From: CAZZKF01 sp964654995
Lineage (GTDB): Bacteria; Pseudomonadota; Alphaproteobacteria; CAZZKF01
NCBI GenBank assembly: GCA_964654995.1
Contig: CAZZKF010000001.1
Coordinates: 1-64,000, forward strand
Length of the DNA: 64,000 bases
Direction of reading: 5' to 3'
Position numbers and translations under genes: made by a program. Position 1 is the first letter of the stretch, and each line of letters starts with the position of its first letter. The notes below the pieces were generated by a model that was not told where the DNA came from, ran no database searches, and worked only from the letters and a program-made list of their open reading frames with translations. This document shows, piece by piece, positions 52,034 to 61,451 of the stretch.

Positions 52034-52361
52034 CCGGTCGACTCATGCGATCGCCGCGGCCGGCATGGCCGCTTTTCTGGTCGCGGGGGGCGCTGCCTGG
52101 TCGGCCGACTATGTGACCAAAAGGGGCGGCATTGCGTGCACGTCCTACGAGGCGGTGATCGACGCCACGGTGCGCAAGATCACCGCCGATGATGATTTTC
52201 GCCGCCTGGGCTGCCTGCGCATCGGCCCTGGACTGGAGGTCGATACGATCTATGAGAAAAACGGCATGAGCCGTATTCGCCTCTATGCGCCCGATGGCCG
52301 GCGTCTGCTGATGTGGATGCCGACCAGGGATTTCGAGCCCAGGGCCAAAGACGAGGAGTAA
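52026..52361 (+). CDS. Exported small protein of unknown function
   Basis: 111-aa protein with a signal peptide (AAGMAAFLVAGGAAWSA). The mature 83 residues begin DYVTKRGGIACTSYEAVIDATVRKI and contain two cysteines (IACTSY and LGCLRI) that could form a disulphide. The end (SRIRLYAPDGRRLLMWMPTRDF) is strand-rich and a little like bacterial SH3 domains, but the match is weak. It overlaps ecm by 8 bases, which suggests coupled translation with the mutase, although a periplasmic protein is an odd partner for a cytoplasmic enzyme. Function unknown. Confidence 0.7.
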   Translation: MADRSTHAIAAAGMAAFLVAGGAAWSADYVTKRGGIACTSYEAVIDATVRKITADDDFRRLGCLRIGPGLEVDTIYEKNGMSRIRLYAPDGRRLLMWMPTRDFEPRAKDEE

Positions 52362-52383
52362 AGGCGGACGCTTTTCCGCCGGC
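52362..52383. terminator. Hairpin between convergent genes
   Basis: GGCGGA (52363-52368), loop CGCTTT, TCCGCC (52375-52380). It fills the 22 bases between the two stop codons. No T-tract follows, so terminator function is uncertain; it could serve both directions. Confidence 0.35.
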
Positions 52384-53763
52384 TCAATCACTTGCCCGCC
52401 AGGCGGCGGCTTCGGCGTCGCTGGCCCGCAGGTGGCGCAAGCCCCGCCACAGGATGAAGGCGGCGAGCGGTGCGGCGCCGGCATTCAGCAGCGCCAGCGA
52501 ATATTTGACCGCCTGGTCGTAGCCGAACAGATAGTCGGTCATCACCGCCACCACCGTCGGCCCGAGGCCGAGGCCGATGATGTTGATGACGAACAGATAG
52601 ACGGCCGAAACCTGGGCCCGCATCTCGTTGGGCGTGATCAACTGCAAGGCCGCCGGGCCGATGCCGTTGGAGACGCCGGAGACGAATAAGAGCGGCACCA
52701 TCATCAGGAAAAAGCCGGTACGGGTCGGCATCAGGGTCGCCAGAGAGCCGGTGACGAACAGGATCAGCGCGGCGCCGATGATCACCCGGAAGCTGGCGTC
52801 GCGATAGCCTTTGGCCACCAGATGGCCGGTCAGCCAGCCGGAGGACACGATGCCGCCGGTGGACAGCACCAGAATGCCGAGCCCGTAGGCCAGCCCGATC
52901 TCGCCGCGCGTCATGCCATAGGTGCGCACTGCGAATTCGGGGATCCAGGCGGCCGCGCCGTAGCCCATCAGGGCCATCAGCGCGATGCCGAAGAAATGGG
53001 CGCCATAGGTGTGCCGGCGGGCAATGAGAAACCGCAGAACGTCGAAAAAGGGCAGGGCTTCGGAGGGGTCTTGCGTCGTCGCCCGCAGGCGGCCGCGGCG
53101 CCTCGGCTCGCGCACGCTGGCCATCAGAGCCACCACCAGAAAGCCGGGCAGGCCGACGGCGAAAAAGGTCATCTGCCAGGGCCGCACCGGGCCGATCAGC
53201 GGCAGCACCCAGTCCTCGCTGGCGGATGCCAGCTCGATCACCGCGCCGCCGAGGATGAAGGCCAGCCCGGCGCCGACGAAGATGCCCATCGAATAGACGC
53301 TCATCGCCTTCGGCAGATCGCGCGGCGGGAAGTAATCGGCGACGATCGAATAGGCGGCGGGTGACAGTGCCGCCTCGCCGACGCCGACGCCCATGCGGGC
53401 GAAGAACAGCGTCCAGAAGCTGCGCGCCAGGCCGCAGACCATGGTCATGACGCTCCACAAGGCGATGCCGACGGCGATGATGCCGCGCCGGCTGGTGCGG
53501 TCGGCCAACCTCCCGATGGGCAGCCCGAGGAGGGTGTAGAACAGCGCGAAGGCAAGCCCCTGAAGCAGGCTGATCTGGGTATCGCTGATGCCCAGGTCGC
53601 GGCGCACCGGCCCGACCAGCAGGCTGAGGATCTGCCGGTCGACAAAGGAAAAGGTGTAGGCGATGGTAAGCACGCCGACCACGTACCAGGCATAGCCGCG
53701 GCGCGGCCAGGGCGGCTCGGGCCGTGCAGACGGGGCGGGCCCCGCCGGCTCCGAAGCGGCCAC
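52384..53763 (-). CDS. MFS transporter
   Basis: About 459-aa major facilitator with 12 predicted membrane helices. YVVGVLTIAYTFSFVDRQILSLLVGPVRRDLGISDTQISLLQGLAFALFYTLLGLPIGRLADRTSRR, in parts, is TM1-TM2 with the GRLADR motif A. Conserved FARMGVGVGEAALSPAAYSIVADYFPP suggests the spinster/anion-symporter-like group seen with aromatic or steroid catabolism. The frame is open far upstream into the preceding gene, so the start is uncertain; I placed it at GTG 53763, 2 bases after the amidohydrolase stop. Likely imports or exports the substrate handled by that enzyme. Confidence 0.82.
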   Translation of the reverse strand: MAASEPAGPAPSARPEPPWPRRGYAWYVVGVLTIAYTFSFVDRQILSLLVGPVRRDLGISDTQISLLQGLAFALFYTLLGLPIGRLADRTSRRGIIAVGIALWSVMTMVCGLARSFWTLFFARMGVGVGEAALSPAAYSIVADYFPPRDLPKAMSVYSMGIFVGAGLAFILGGAVIELASASEDWVLPLIGPVRPWQMTFFAVGLPGFLVVALMASVREPRRRGRLRATTQDPSEALPFFDVLRFLIARRHTYGAHFFGIALMALMGYGAAAWIPEFAVRTYGMTRGEIGLAYGLGILVLSTGGIVSSGWLTGHLVAKGYRDASFRVIIGAALILFVTGSLATLMPTRTGFFLMMVPLLFVSGVSNGIGPAALQLITPNEMRAQVSAVYLFVINIIGLGLGPTVVAVMTDYLFGYDQAVKYSLALLNAGAAPLAAFILWRGLRHLRASDAEAAAWRASD

Positions 53764-53764
53764 G

Positions 53765-54745
53765 CTAGAGCCCGAATATGCGCGCCGCGTTGGCGCCCCG
53801 CACGGCGTCCCGCTGGTCCGCCGGCAGGGCATCGACGCGGGCCAGGCAGCCGGCCATGTCGCCGATGTTGTGCGGATAGTCGGAGCCGTAGAGCACGTTC
53901 TCGGGGCCCGCCACCGAAATGCAGGTCTCCAGCGCTTCCTGGGTGAAGGTGACGGCATCGTAATAGATGCGGCGCAGGTAATGGCTGGGCTTTTGCGAGA
54001 TCTTCTCGCGGCACGGCGGCATGTTCTCGAAGCACATGTCGAGCCGCCCGGCGATATAGGGCAGCGCCCCGCCGGCATGGGCCGCAATCAGCTTGATGTT
54101 CGGGTAGCGGTCGAAAAAGCCGTCGAATATCAGCCGCGCCACCGCCAGCGTGGTATCGAACATGAAGCCCACCGAGGCCACCAGGTTGTAGCGCCGCATG
54201 TCCAGCTCCTGAAGCCCGGGCGGCACCGCCGGATGCACGAACACCGGCAGATCGGTCTCGTTGATGCGCTCCCAGACGGGGGCGAACAGCGGGTCGGCCA
54301 GGTGCTGGCCGGCGATATTGGCGAGCACGATGATGCCGACCGCACCATTGGCCCGGGCGCGCTCAAGCTCGGCAATCGCCGCCTGCGGATATTGCCAGGG
54401 CAGCGACGCCATCCAGCGGATGCGTTCCGGATAGCGATCCTGGTGGGCTGCCATGTCGTCGTTCATCGCCTGCGCCGTCTCGGCGCTGATCTCCTCGCCG
54501 CCCCAGTAGACGTTGGGACAGGTCAGCGTGACGATGGCGATATCGACGCCGGCGGCGTCCATATTGGCGATTCGCATGTCATAATCGAACATACCCTCGG
54601 TCAAGGTCATGAACGGCGCGCCGTCGAGGTGAATGGCACGCTGGCCGCCGGTGATGTCCGCCACCGTGTGGCGCTGCCCGTGTTGTTCGAGCGCCGCCAG
54701 CCAGGCCTCGCTCAGCATGTGGGTGTGAACGTCGATAACCGTCAT
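53765..54745 (-). CDS. Amidohydrolase family protein, ACMSD-like
   Basis: 326-aa TIM-barrel metalloenzyme of the aminocarboxymuconate-semialdehyde decarboxylase/gamma-resorcylate decarboxylase group. The HxH metal site is in VIDVHTHM at the start; PVFVHPAVPPG, LIAAHAGGALPYIAGRLDM and the late Asp in VLYGSDYPHNIG are the other ligands. The substrate is probably an aromatic or semialdehyde carboxylic acid, decarboxylated or hydrolysed. ATG at 54745 was preferred to the TTG at 54751 because AAAGG is better spaced. An MFS gene follows directly, forming a two-gene operon whose substrate is unknown. Confidence 0.86.
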   Translation of the reverse strand: MTVIDVHTHMLSEAWLAALEQHGQRHTVADITGGQRAIHLDGAPFMTLTEGMFDYDMRIANMDAAGVDIAIVTLTCPNVYWGGEEISAETAQAMNDDMAAHQDRYPERIRWMASLPWQYPQAAIAELERARANGAVGIIVLANIAGQHLADPLFAPVWERINETDLPVFVHPAVPPGLQELDMRRYNLVASVGFMFDTTLAVARLIFDGFFDRYPNIKLIAAHAGGALPYIAGRLDMCFENMPPCREKISQKPSHYLRRIYYDAVTFTQEALETCISVAGPENVLYGSDYPHNIGDMAGCLARVDALPADQRDAVRGANAARIFGL

Positions 54746-54991
54746 CTTCAACCTTTCATCCGGCCCCGGTTTCAGACTCTGCGGGGCAGATTTCCGTCAA
54801 CCCTCGCGCTCCCCCCTGCCTCGCGGTTATAGCCTGCGCCTCTCTTTCGCCACAAGCGCCGGCTATGCTGGAACGGTTGTTCTGCTCTATCGGCTAAGCT
54901 ATCGTCGCCAAATCCGCCGGGCGAGCGGCGAGAGCGAAGGACAGGGCGGCCAGCCGTCCGGTCCGCGCCGGCCCGGACTGGAACGCGAAGG

Positions 54992-55750
54992 ATGAACATG
55001 GGGCGCAGACCGGTAAATTCCCGCGCCAGCCTGCGATACCTGGTGTCGCCGGCCGCGGCGCTGCTGATCCTCGGCGCCGTGGCGGTCGCCCAGGAAAAGG
55101 GTACCGACACGCCGCCGGACGCCTCGCCACCGCCGGAGAACGCGGTGGAGATGAACCTCGACGTGCTCAAGACCCTGCGCAATCCGCCGGAGACGCCGGC
55201 GCCCCCGAAGGCCGAGCCGGCTTCACCGGCAACCGGCGAGCCGGCCGCGGAGGATATGCCGACCCCGGTCGCCAAGCCACCGGTGCCGCCACCGCCACCG
55301 CCGGCCCCGCCCCTGCCGGCGAACAGCGAGGCCCCGGCCGCGCCGCCACCCATCGTTCCCGAAGACGTGACATCGAGCCCGGAGGAGACCGAAAGCTCCC
55401 CGGCAACCGCCGCCATGCGCTCGGCGCCCAAGGAGTTGAAGGACCGGCGGGTGCGCATCCTGTTCATCGACGAAATTCCGGCACTCACCCTCGAGGCGGC
55501 ACAGACCCTCGACCAGTTGGCCGCCGAGGTGAAGGAGGTTGATCTGCGCATCGAGCTCTATGCCTATGCCGGCACCCGCGAGACACCGCCCAGCGACAGC
55601 CGCCGGCTGGCGCTCAAGCGGGCGATCGCGGTGCGCGACCACCTTATCGAGCAGCACATCGATCCGGCCCGGATCGATCTGCATGTTCTCGGGCCCGCGA
55701 ATGACGACGGCCCGAGCGAGCGGGTCGATATCCGCTTTCTGGTCCCCTGA
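54992..55750 (+). CDS. OmpA-like exported or anchored protein with proline-rich linker
   Basis: 252-aa protein. A hydrophobic segment near the start (YLVSPAAALLILGAVAVAQ, about residues 16-34) is a signal or membrane anchor. About residues 40-140 are Pro/Ala/Glu-rich and should be extended. The C-terminal 110 residues look like OmpA: VRILFIDEIPALTLEAAQTLDQLAAEVKEVDLRIELYAYAG, then SRRLALKRAIAVRDHLIEQHIDPARIDLHVLG, the peptidoglycan-binding helix and strand. It lies 35 bases before the MotA-like gene, so it is the first gene of a three-gene envelope operon. Two ATGs (54992, 54998) are possible starts. Confidence 0.82.
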   Translation: MNMGRRPVNSRASLRYLVSPAAALLILGAVAVAQEKGTDTPPDASPPPENAVEMNLDVLKTLRNPPETPAPPKAEPASPATGEPAAEDMPTPVAKPPVPPPPPPAPPLPANSEAPAAPPPIVPEDVTSSPEETESSPATAAMRSAPKELKDRRVRILFIDEIPALTLEAAQTLDQLAAEVKEVDLRIELYAYAGTRETPPSDSRRLALKRAIAVRDHLIEQHIDPARIDLHVLGPANDDGPSERVDIRFLVP

Positions 55751-55785
55751 CTTCGCTGTCCCTTGAGCCGCCTTGTGAGGTCCCA

Positions 55786-56943
55786 ATGACCCGACCCCGC
55801 CGATATCTGACCCGGATGAGCCTGTTTCTCACTTTCGTGCTGATCACCGTCGTCGCCCTGCTGCCGGCCATCCAGCAGGCCTTTCTTGCCAATGCCGCCC
55901 TCAACGGGCTGATCGTCGGGGTGCTGCTGATCGGCATCATCTACACTTTTCGCCAGGTCGTCATGCTCGGCCCCGAGCTCGACTGGATCGAAAATTTCCG
56001 GCGCGAGGACGCCGGCGCGCCGATCTCGGCGCATCCTGTTCTGCTGGCACCGATGGCGACGATGATGGCCGAGCAGCAGGGCCGCTTTTCGCTCTCCACC
56101 CTGTCGATGCGCTCGCTGCTCGACGGCATCAGTGCCCGGCTCGACGAGGCCCGCGACATCTCCCGCTATCTGATCGGCCTGCTGATCTTCCTCGGGCTTT
56201 TGGGCACCTTCTGGGGCCTTCTCGGCACGCTGGGCTCGGTCGCCGATACGATCAACAGCCTCACGGTCGAAGGCAGCGATTTCGGGGTCATGTTCGAGGA
56301 CCTGAAACGCGGCCTGAGCGGTCCGCTCTCGGGCATGGGGACGGCGTTCAGCTCGTCGCTCTTCGGGCTCGCCGGTTCGCTGATTCTGGGGTTCCTCGAT
56401 CTTCAGGCCGGCCAGGCCCAGAACCGTTTTTTCAACGATCTCGAGGAATGGCTCTCAGGCCTCACCCGGATCGGCGCCGCCGGACCGGCGGTGGCGGGCG
56501 ATGCCTCGGTTCCGGCCTATGTCAGCGCGCTCCTCGAGCAGACCGCCGACAGCCTGCAGAAGCTGGAGCGGGTTTTCAGCCGCTCCGAAGAGGCCCGCTC
56601 GGCCGCCAACGAGGCGTTGGGCGCCCTCGCCGAACAGGTCGCGGCGCTGGCCGATCAGATGCAGGCCGAACAGGAATTGATGGGTCAGCTCGCCAAGGGT
56701 CAGGACAGCCTGCGCCCGGTTCTGAGCCGCTTGAGCGAGACCCTGGAGAATATCGATGCTCGCCAGAGCGGCCCGCTGCTGGATGAGGCCAGCCGCGAGC
56801 ACCTGCGCAACCTAGATGTCCATCTCGCCCGGCTGGCCGGTGAAGTGGTCGATGGCCGCACCCAGTTTCTCGACGAGGTCCGGGCCGAGATCAGGCTGCT
56901 GGCCCGCACCATAGCCGCGGTCCTGGACCGGGACGGCCCCTGA
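55786..56943 (+). CDS. MotA/TolQ/ExbB-type proton-channel protein with long C-terminal tail
   Basis: 385-aa protein. Two hydrophobic helices near the start (about 12-32 and 38-57) and two more at about 125-150 and 180-205 (LIFLGLLGTFWGLLGTLGSV, GTAFSSSLFGLAGSLILGF) match the MotA/TolQ/ExbB pore helices; the last is the classical GT-fold. From about residue 245 to the end there is a long alpha-helical, partly coiled-coil tail (EEARSAANEALGALAEQVAALADQMQAEQEL). Family members form pentamers around MotB/TolR dimers and use proton flow. The MotB-like partner starts 2 bases after its stop. No flagellar genes are near, so this is a non-flagellar envelope complex of unknown job. Confidence 0.84.
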   Translation: MTRPRRYLTRMSLFLTFVLITVVALLPAIQQAFLANAALNGLIVGVLLIGIIYTFRQVVMLGPELDWIENFRREDAGAPISAHPVLLAPMATMMAEQQGRFSLSTLSMRSLLDGISARLDEARDISRYLIGLLIFLGLLGTFWGLLGTLGSVADTINSLTVEGSDFGVMFEDLKRGLSGPLSGMGTAFSSSLFGLAGSLILGFLDLQAGQAQNRFFNDLEEWLSGLTRIGAAGPAVAGDASVPAYVSALLEQTADSLQKLERVFSRSEEARSAANEALGALAEQVAALADQMQAEQELMGQLAKGQDSLRPVLSRLSETLENIDARQSGPLLDEASREHLRNLDVHLARLAGEVVDGRTQFLDEVRAEIRLLARTIAAVLDRDGP

Positions 56944-56945
56944 CC

Positions 56946-57941
56946 ATGGCCAACGCCCGCAGCCGGCGCCACCGCGGACCCGACATCTGGCCGGGCTTTG
57001 TCGATGCGCTGTCGTCGCTGCTGCTCGTCTTCGTCTTTCTGCTCTCCGTGTTCGTCCTCGCCCAGTTCTTTCTCGGCCGGGCGCTCTCCGGCCGCGATGA
57101 GGCCCTGGCGCAGCTCAAGCGCCAGGTCGAGGAACTGGGCCAGCTCCTGAGCATGGAGCGCCAGGCGAATGCCGACCTGCGCATCAATGTCGCCCAGCTT
57201 TCGGCCTCGCTGCAAAGCGCCAATCTCAGCCGCGACGAGCTGTCGGCGGAAGTCGGCCGGCTCAAGAGCGCGCTGGAAGCGGCGCGGAGCGAGGCCAAAC
57301 GGGTCCGCGATGATGCCACGCGCACCCAGGCCATGCTCAGCCAGCAGCTGGCCGCCCTGCGCCAGCAGCTGGCGTCCCTGCAGGCGGCACTCGAGGCCTC
57401 GGAAAAACGCGACAAGGAACAGCAGGCGATCATTTCAGCGCTCGGCAAGCGATTGAACGTCGCCCTGGCGGCCAAGGTGCAGGAATTGTCGGGTTATCGA
57501 TCGGAATTCTTCCGGCGCCTGCGCGAGGCGATCGGCGATCGCCCCGATATCAAGATCTCCGGCGATCGCTTCGTCTTCCAGTCGGAGGTGCTGTTCCCCT
57601 CCGGCTCGGCCGAACTGGGGCCCGATGGCAAGGCCGAGCTGCGCAAGCTGGCGTCTGCCCTGATGGACATTGCCAAACGCATTCCTGATGACATCAACTG
57701 GGTGCTGCGGGTTGACGGACACACCGACAATGTGCCGATCTCGAACGCTCGCTTTGCCTCGAACTGGGAGCTGTCGGTAGCCCGCGCGCTCTCCGTCGTC
57801 CATTACCTGGCCAGCCAGGGCGTGCCGGAGCGCCGGCTTGCGGCCACCGGCTTCGGGGAATTCCAGCCGGTCGTCAAGGGTGACAGCGAAGAGGCGCGCC
57901 GGCGCAACCGCCGCATCGAGTTCAAGCTGACTGAACGCTGA
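56946..57941 (+). CDS. MotB-like peptidoglycan-binding protein with coiled-coil stalk
   Basis: 331-aa partner of the MotA-like protein. IWPGFVDALSSLLLVFVFLLSVFVLAQFF (read in parts) has the Asp20 that in MotB and TolR carries protons, followed by the single membrane helix. About residues 50-165 form a long coiled coil (KRQVEELGQLLSMERQAN and repeats), much longer than in flagellar MotB. The C-terminal OmpA domain (about 195-331) includes VDGHTDNVPISNARFASNWELSVARA and AATGFGEFQPVV and binds peptidoglycan. It closes the three-gene set with the OmpA-like protein. Confidence 0.86.
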   Translation: MANARSRRHRGPDIWPGFVDALSSLLLVFVFLLSVFVLAQFFLGRALSGRDEALAQLKRQVEELGQLLSMERQANADLRINVAQLSASLQSANLSRDELSAEVGRLKSALEAARSEAKRVRDDATRTQAMLSQQLAALRQQLASLQAALEASEKRDKEQQAIISALGKRLNVALAAKVQELSGYRSEFFRRLREAIGDRPDIKISGDRFVFQSEVLFPSGSAELGPDGKAELRKLASALMDIAKRIPDDINWVLRVDGHTDNVPISNARFASNWELSVARALSVVHYLASQGVPERRLAATGFGEFQPVVKGDSEEARRRNRRIEFKLTER

Positions 57942-57960
57942 ACGGGCCGCCGGGGGCGAT

Positions 57961-59427
57961 ATGGGCGGGGAGGCACATGAGACAAGGCCGGCGGCGCCAG
58001 CGCCGAGACTGAGACGAGAGGTCGGCCACCGCGAGCTGTTTGCGCTCGCCTTCGGGGCGATCATCGGCGTCGGCTGGATCACCATTGTCGGCATCTGGCT
58101 GCAGCAGGCCGGGGCCCTGGGGGCGCTGCTCGCCTTCGCCGGCGGCGGGCTGATCATCCTGTGCATCGGGCTGTGTTACGCGGAAGCCGCGGCGATGCTG
58201 CCGGTGTCCGGCGGCGAGGTTGCCTACGCCTATGAGATGTACGGGCTGGGTGCGGCCTTCATGACCGGCTGGTTCATCGCGCTGGCCTATATTTCGGTCG
58301 CCTCGTTCGAGGTAATCTCCGTCGGCTGGGTGCTGGGAAACCTGTTCGACGGCTTCGACGGCCCGGTGCTCTACCATGCGCTGGGCGAGCCGGTCTATGC
58401 CGGCCGTCTGGCTGCCGGGCTGATCCTCATGGTCATCATTGCGGGCGTCAATTACCGCGGCGTCAAGCTGGCGTCGCGGTTTCAGGACTTGATGGCGTTT
58501 GCGCTGATCGCCATAACGCTGGTGTTCGTGGCGGCCGGGCTCTGGGTCGGCAGGCTCGAAAACCTCGAGCCCCTGTTTGCCGGTGCGACCGGCTGGCAGG
58601 CGGCGGCCGGGGTTCTGGTGGTGCTGGCCACGGCGCCTTTCTGGTTTTCCGGCTTCGATGTCATCCCGCAGGCGATGGGCGAGAAAAGCGCGGCGGCGCC
58701 GCTGCACCTCACCGGCCGGGTGATCGCGATGGCCATTCTGGCGGCACTCGTCTTCTATGTTCTGGTGATCCTGGCGACGGCCATGGTGCTGCCGCGTGCC
58801 GAATTGCTGGCCCTCGATCTGCCGGCGGCCGGTGCGTTCGAGGCCGCCTTTGCCTCGCCGTTTCTGGCCCGCCTGGTGCTGCTGGCCGGCTTTCTGGGCC
58901 TGATCACCTCGTGGAACGCGGTGTTCTTTGCCGCCTCGCGGGTGCTCTATGCGCTGGGGCGCGCCCATATCCTGCCGGCCTTTCTCGGCCGGGTTCACCC
59001 CACCCATGGCACGCCATCGGGCGCCATCCTGTTCGTCGCCGTGATCGGCACCCTGGGCGGCCTTCTGGGGCGCGGCGCGATCGTGCCCATCGTCAATGCC
59101 TCGGGCGCGTCGCTGGCGGTGATCTTCGGGGTGATCTGTCTGGGCGTGCTGCGGTTGCGCCGGCGCGAGCCCGATCGTCCGCGCCCCTACCGGGCGCCGG
59201 GCGGGGCATGGCTACCCGTGCTCGCCAGCCTGTTCGCCGCCGCCATGGCGATCGTCGCGCTCCATCAGGCCTGGGCGCATGCGAAAATGCCGGTGCCGCT
59301 CGAATGGGCGGTGCTGCTCGGCTGGCTGGCGCTCGGCGCGATCTTCTGGCGTGTCGCCGGTCGCCGGCGCCGGGCCACAGACCAGACCGCGCGCCGCGCC
59401 CTTGTTCTGATGGACATGGAGCCATGA
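57961..59427 (+). CDS. APC-family amino acid permease
   Basis: 488-aa secondary transporter with about 12 helices. The opening EVGHRELFALAFGAIIGVGWITIVGIWLQQAG, with the unwound TM1 GAIIGVGW, and LPVSGGEVAYAYEMYGLG in TM2 are typical of amino acid/polyamine/organocation carriers. The late WNAVFFAASRVLYALGR and the ending loops also fit. The gene is 20 bases downstream of the MotB-like gene but is probably independent of it. It overlaps the S15/CocE hydrolase by 4 bases, which suggests that it imports a peptide- or ester-derived amino compound handled by that enzyme. The substrate is unknown. Confidence 0.85.
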   Translation: MGGEAHETRPAAPAPRLRREVGHRELFALAFGAIIGVGWITIVGIWLQQAGALGALLAFAGGGLIILCIGLCYAEAAAMLPVSGGEVAYAYEMYGLGAAFMTGWFIALAYISVASFEVISVGWVLGNLFDGFDGPVLYHALGEPVYAGRLAAGLILMVIIAGVNYRGVKLASRFQDLMAFALIAITLVFVAAGLWVGRLENLEPLFAGATGWQAAAGVLVVLATAPFWFSGFDVIPQAMGEKSAAAPLHLTGRVIAMAILAALVFYVLVILATAMVLPRAELLALDLPAAGAFEAAFASPFLARLVLLAGFLGLITSWNAVFFAASRVLYALGRAHILPAFLGRVHPTHGTPSGAILFVAVIGTLGGLLGRGAIVPIVNASGASLAVIFGVICLGVLRLRRREPDRPRPYRAPGGAWLPVLASLFAAAMAIVALHQAWAHAKMPVPLEWAVLLGWLALGAIFWRVAGRRRRATDQTARRALVLMDMEP

Positions 59428-61444
59428 TCCACGCCCGTTTTCACCCCGTCGTTGTCGCCCTGGCGATCCTGATCATCGCTGCCGTGGCGCGCCCGGCACA
59501 GGCTGGCGAGTACCCGGTACGGATCGAGAAAAGCGTGCTGATCCCGATGTCGGACGGGGTCAAGCTCTCGACCGATCTCTATATGCCACAGGGCGCGCCC
59601 AAACCCTTGCCGGCGATCCTGATTCGCACGCCGTATGACAAGAAGGGCTTTCGCCGCCCCGACTCGGAGGCTTTTCGCTTCGCCCGTCTCGGCTATGTGG
59701 TGGCGGTTCAGGACAAGCGCGGCAAGTTCGAATCCGGCGGCCTGTACGTCATGGCCGGGCACGAGCTGGAGGACGGCAACGATACGGTCAACTGGCTGGC
59801 CGGCCAGCCGTGGTCGAACGGCAAGGTCGGCAGCTATGGCTGCTCCGACCTCGGCGACGCGCAGATTTATCTGGCCCAGGCCCGCAATCCCCACCATCGG
59901 GCGATGATCGCCCAGAGCTCGGGCAGCTCGGTGGGCGCGGCCGGCGGGCGCTACCGCTATTTCGGGGCGCGCAACGGCGGCGCGGTGGAACTGGCGATGT
60001 CGGTCGGCTGGATGCCGGTCTACGGCAACAAGCTGTTCTATCGCCCGCCCGCCGATGTGGCGCCCGAGGTCTGGCGCAAATTCGCCGACTATTTCGACCC
60101 GGCGCCGAAGCTGCCCGCGTTCGATTATGCCGCCATCCGCAACAGTCTGCCGCTGATCGACATGATGAAGCGCGCCGGCGCCCCGCCCAACGACTGGGTG
60201 GACGTGATGACGCGCCCGCTCACCGACCCGTGGTGGGACCAGTTCGCTTACTTGCGCGATGACTCGAAAATCGACGTGCCGGCCCTGTTCATCAATTCCT
60301 GGTACGACTTCGGGATTGCCGAGACATTGCTGGAATTCACCCTGTTTCGCCGCAACGGCGTAAGCCGACGGGCGCGTGAGAACCAGTTCATCATCATCTC
60401 GCCGATGCCCCATTGCGCCAGCCACNNNNNNNNNNNNNNNNNNNNNNNNNNNNNNNNNNNNNNNNNNNNNNNNNNNNNNNNNNNNNNNNNNNNNNNNNNN
60501 NNNNNNNNNNNNNNNNNNNNNNNNNGGCGCGTGAGAACCAGTTCATCATCATCTCGCCGATGCCCCATTGCGCCAGCCACGAGGTGAGCGAGAAGACGGT
60601 GGTCGGCGCCCGGCCGCTTGGCGATGCCCGCTTCGACTATTACCGGGTTTACGAAAAATGGTTTGCCTTCTGGCTCAGGGGCGAAGCCAACAAGGTGACC
60701 GCCATGCCCAAGGTTCAGTACTATGTGATGGGCCGCAATGTCTGGAAATCGGCCAAGGACTGGCCGTTGCCGAACGCTCGGGCGACACGGTTTTATCTGC
60801 ACAGCGATGGCGGCGCCAACAGCCTTTATGGATCGGGCACTTTGTCGACCGAAAAACCCGGCAAGGAACCGGCCGATCGCTTCGTCTATGACCCCGGCAA
60901 TCCGGTGCCGTCATTCGGCGGTCCCGTTTGCTGCACCAAGATGAACGAAGCCGAGGGCGCCTATGACCAGCGCCCGGTCGAGGCCCGCGACGATGTTCTG
61001 GTCTATACCAGCGAGGTGCTGACAGAGGGCATCGAGGTCACCGGGCCATTGAAGCTGGTGCTCTATGTCTCCTCGTCGGCGCGGGATACCGATTTCACCG
61101 CCAAGCTCATCGATGTCTATCCGGATGGCCGGGCCTTCAATCTTCAGGAAGGCATCCTGCGCGCCCGCTATCGCGACGGGTTCGACAGGACGGTGTGGAT
61201 GGAGCCGGGCGAGGTCTACCGCCTGGAGATCGATCTTCAGGCGACCAGCAATTATTTCGCGCCCGGCCATCGCATCCGGCTCGAGGTCTCGAGCAGTAAT
61301 TTCCCGCGCTTCGACCGCAATCTGAATACCGGCGGCAACAATTATGACGAGACCCGCTGGCAGGTGGCCCGCAATGTCGTGCACCACTCAGGCCGCTATC
61401 CGTCGCACTTGATCCTGCCGGTGGTGGCCGGGGGCGGAAACTGA
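59424..61444 (+). CDS. CocE/NonD (S15) family hydrolase, split by an artefactual gap
   Basis: Exported serine hydrolase of the X-Pro dipeptidyl-peptidase/cocaine-esterase group. Signal peptide at 1-26 (LAILIIAAVARPAQA). MSDGVKLSTDLYMPQG and YDKKGFRR open the catalytic domain; the nucleophile is in GSYGCSDLGD; a C-terminal jelly-roll domain (VSSSARDTDFTAKLIDVYPDGRAFNLQEGILRARYR, in parts) closes it. The 100-N gap is flanked by identical 55-bp copies (60371-60425 and 60526-60580). Removing 155 bases puts both halves in one frame of about 621 aa, normal for the family. The ATG overlaps the permease stop. Confidence 0.87.
60426..60525. other. 100-N gap flanked by identical 55-bp copies (probable assembly artefact)
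   Basis: The 55 bases before the Ns equal the 55 after them. As with the gap at 25341, deleting one copy and the Ns restores an open reading frame (here the S15/CocE hydrolase). Confidence 0.92.
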
Positions 61445-61451
61445 CGGGCGC

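Noticed and set aside
54992..57941. Zorya-type anti-phage system (ZorA/ZorB)
   Set aside because: MotA/MotB-like genes are present but ZorC, ZorD or ZorE partners are absent on either side, and the neighbours are an OmpA-like protein and a permease.
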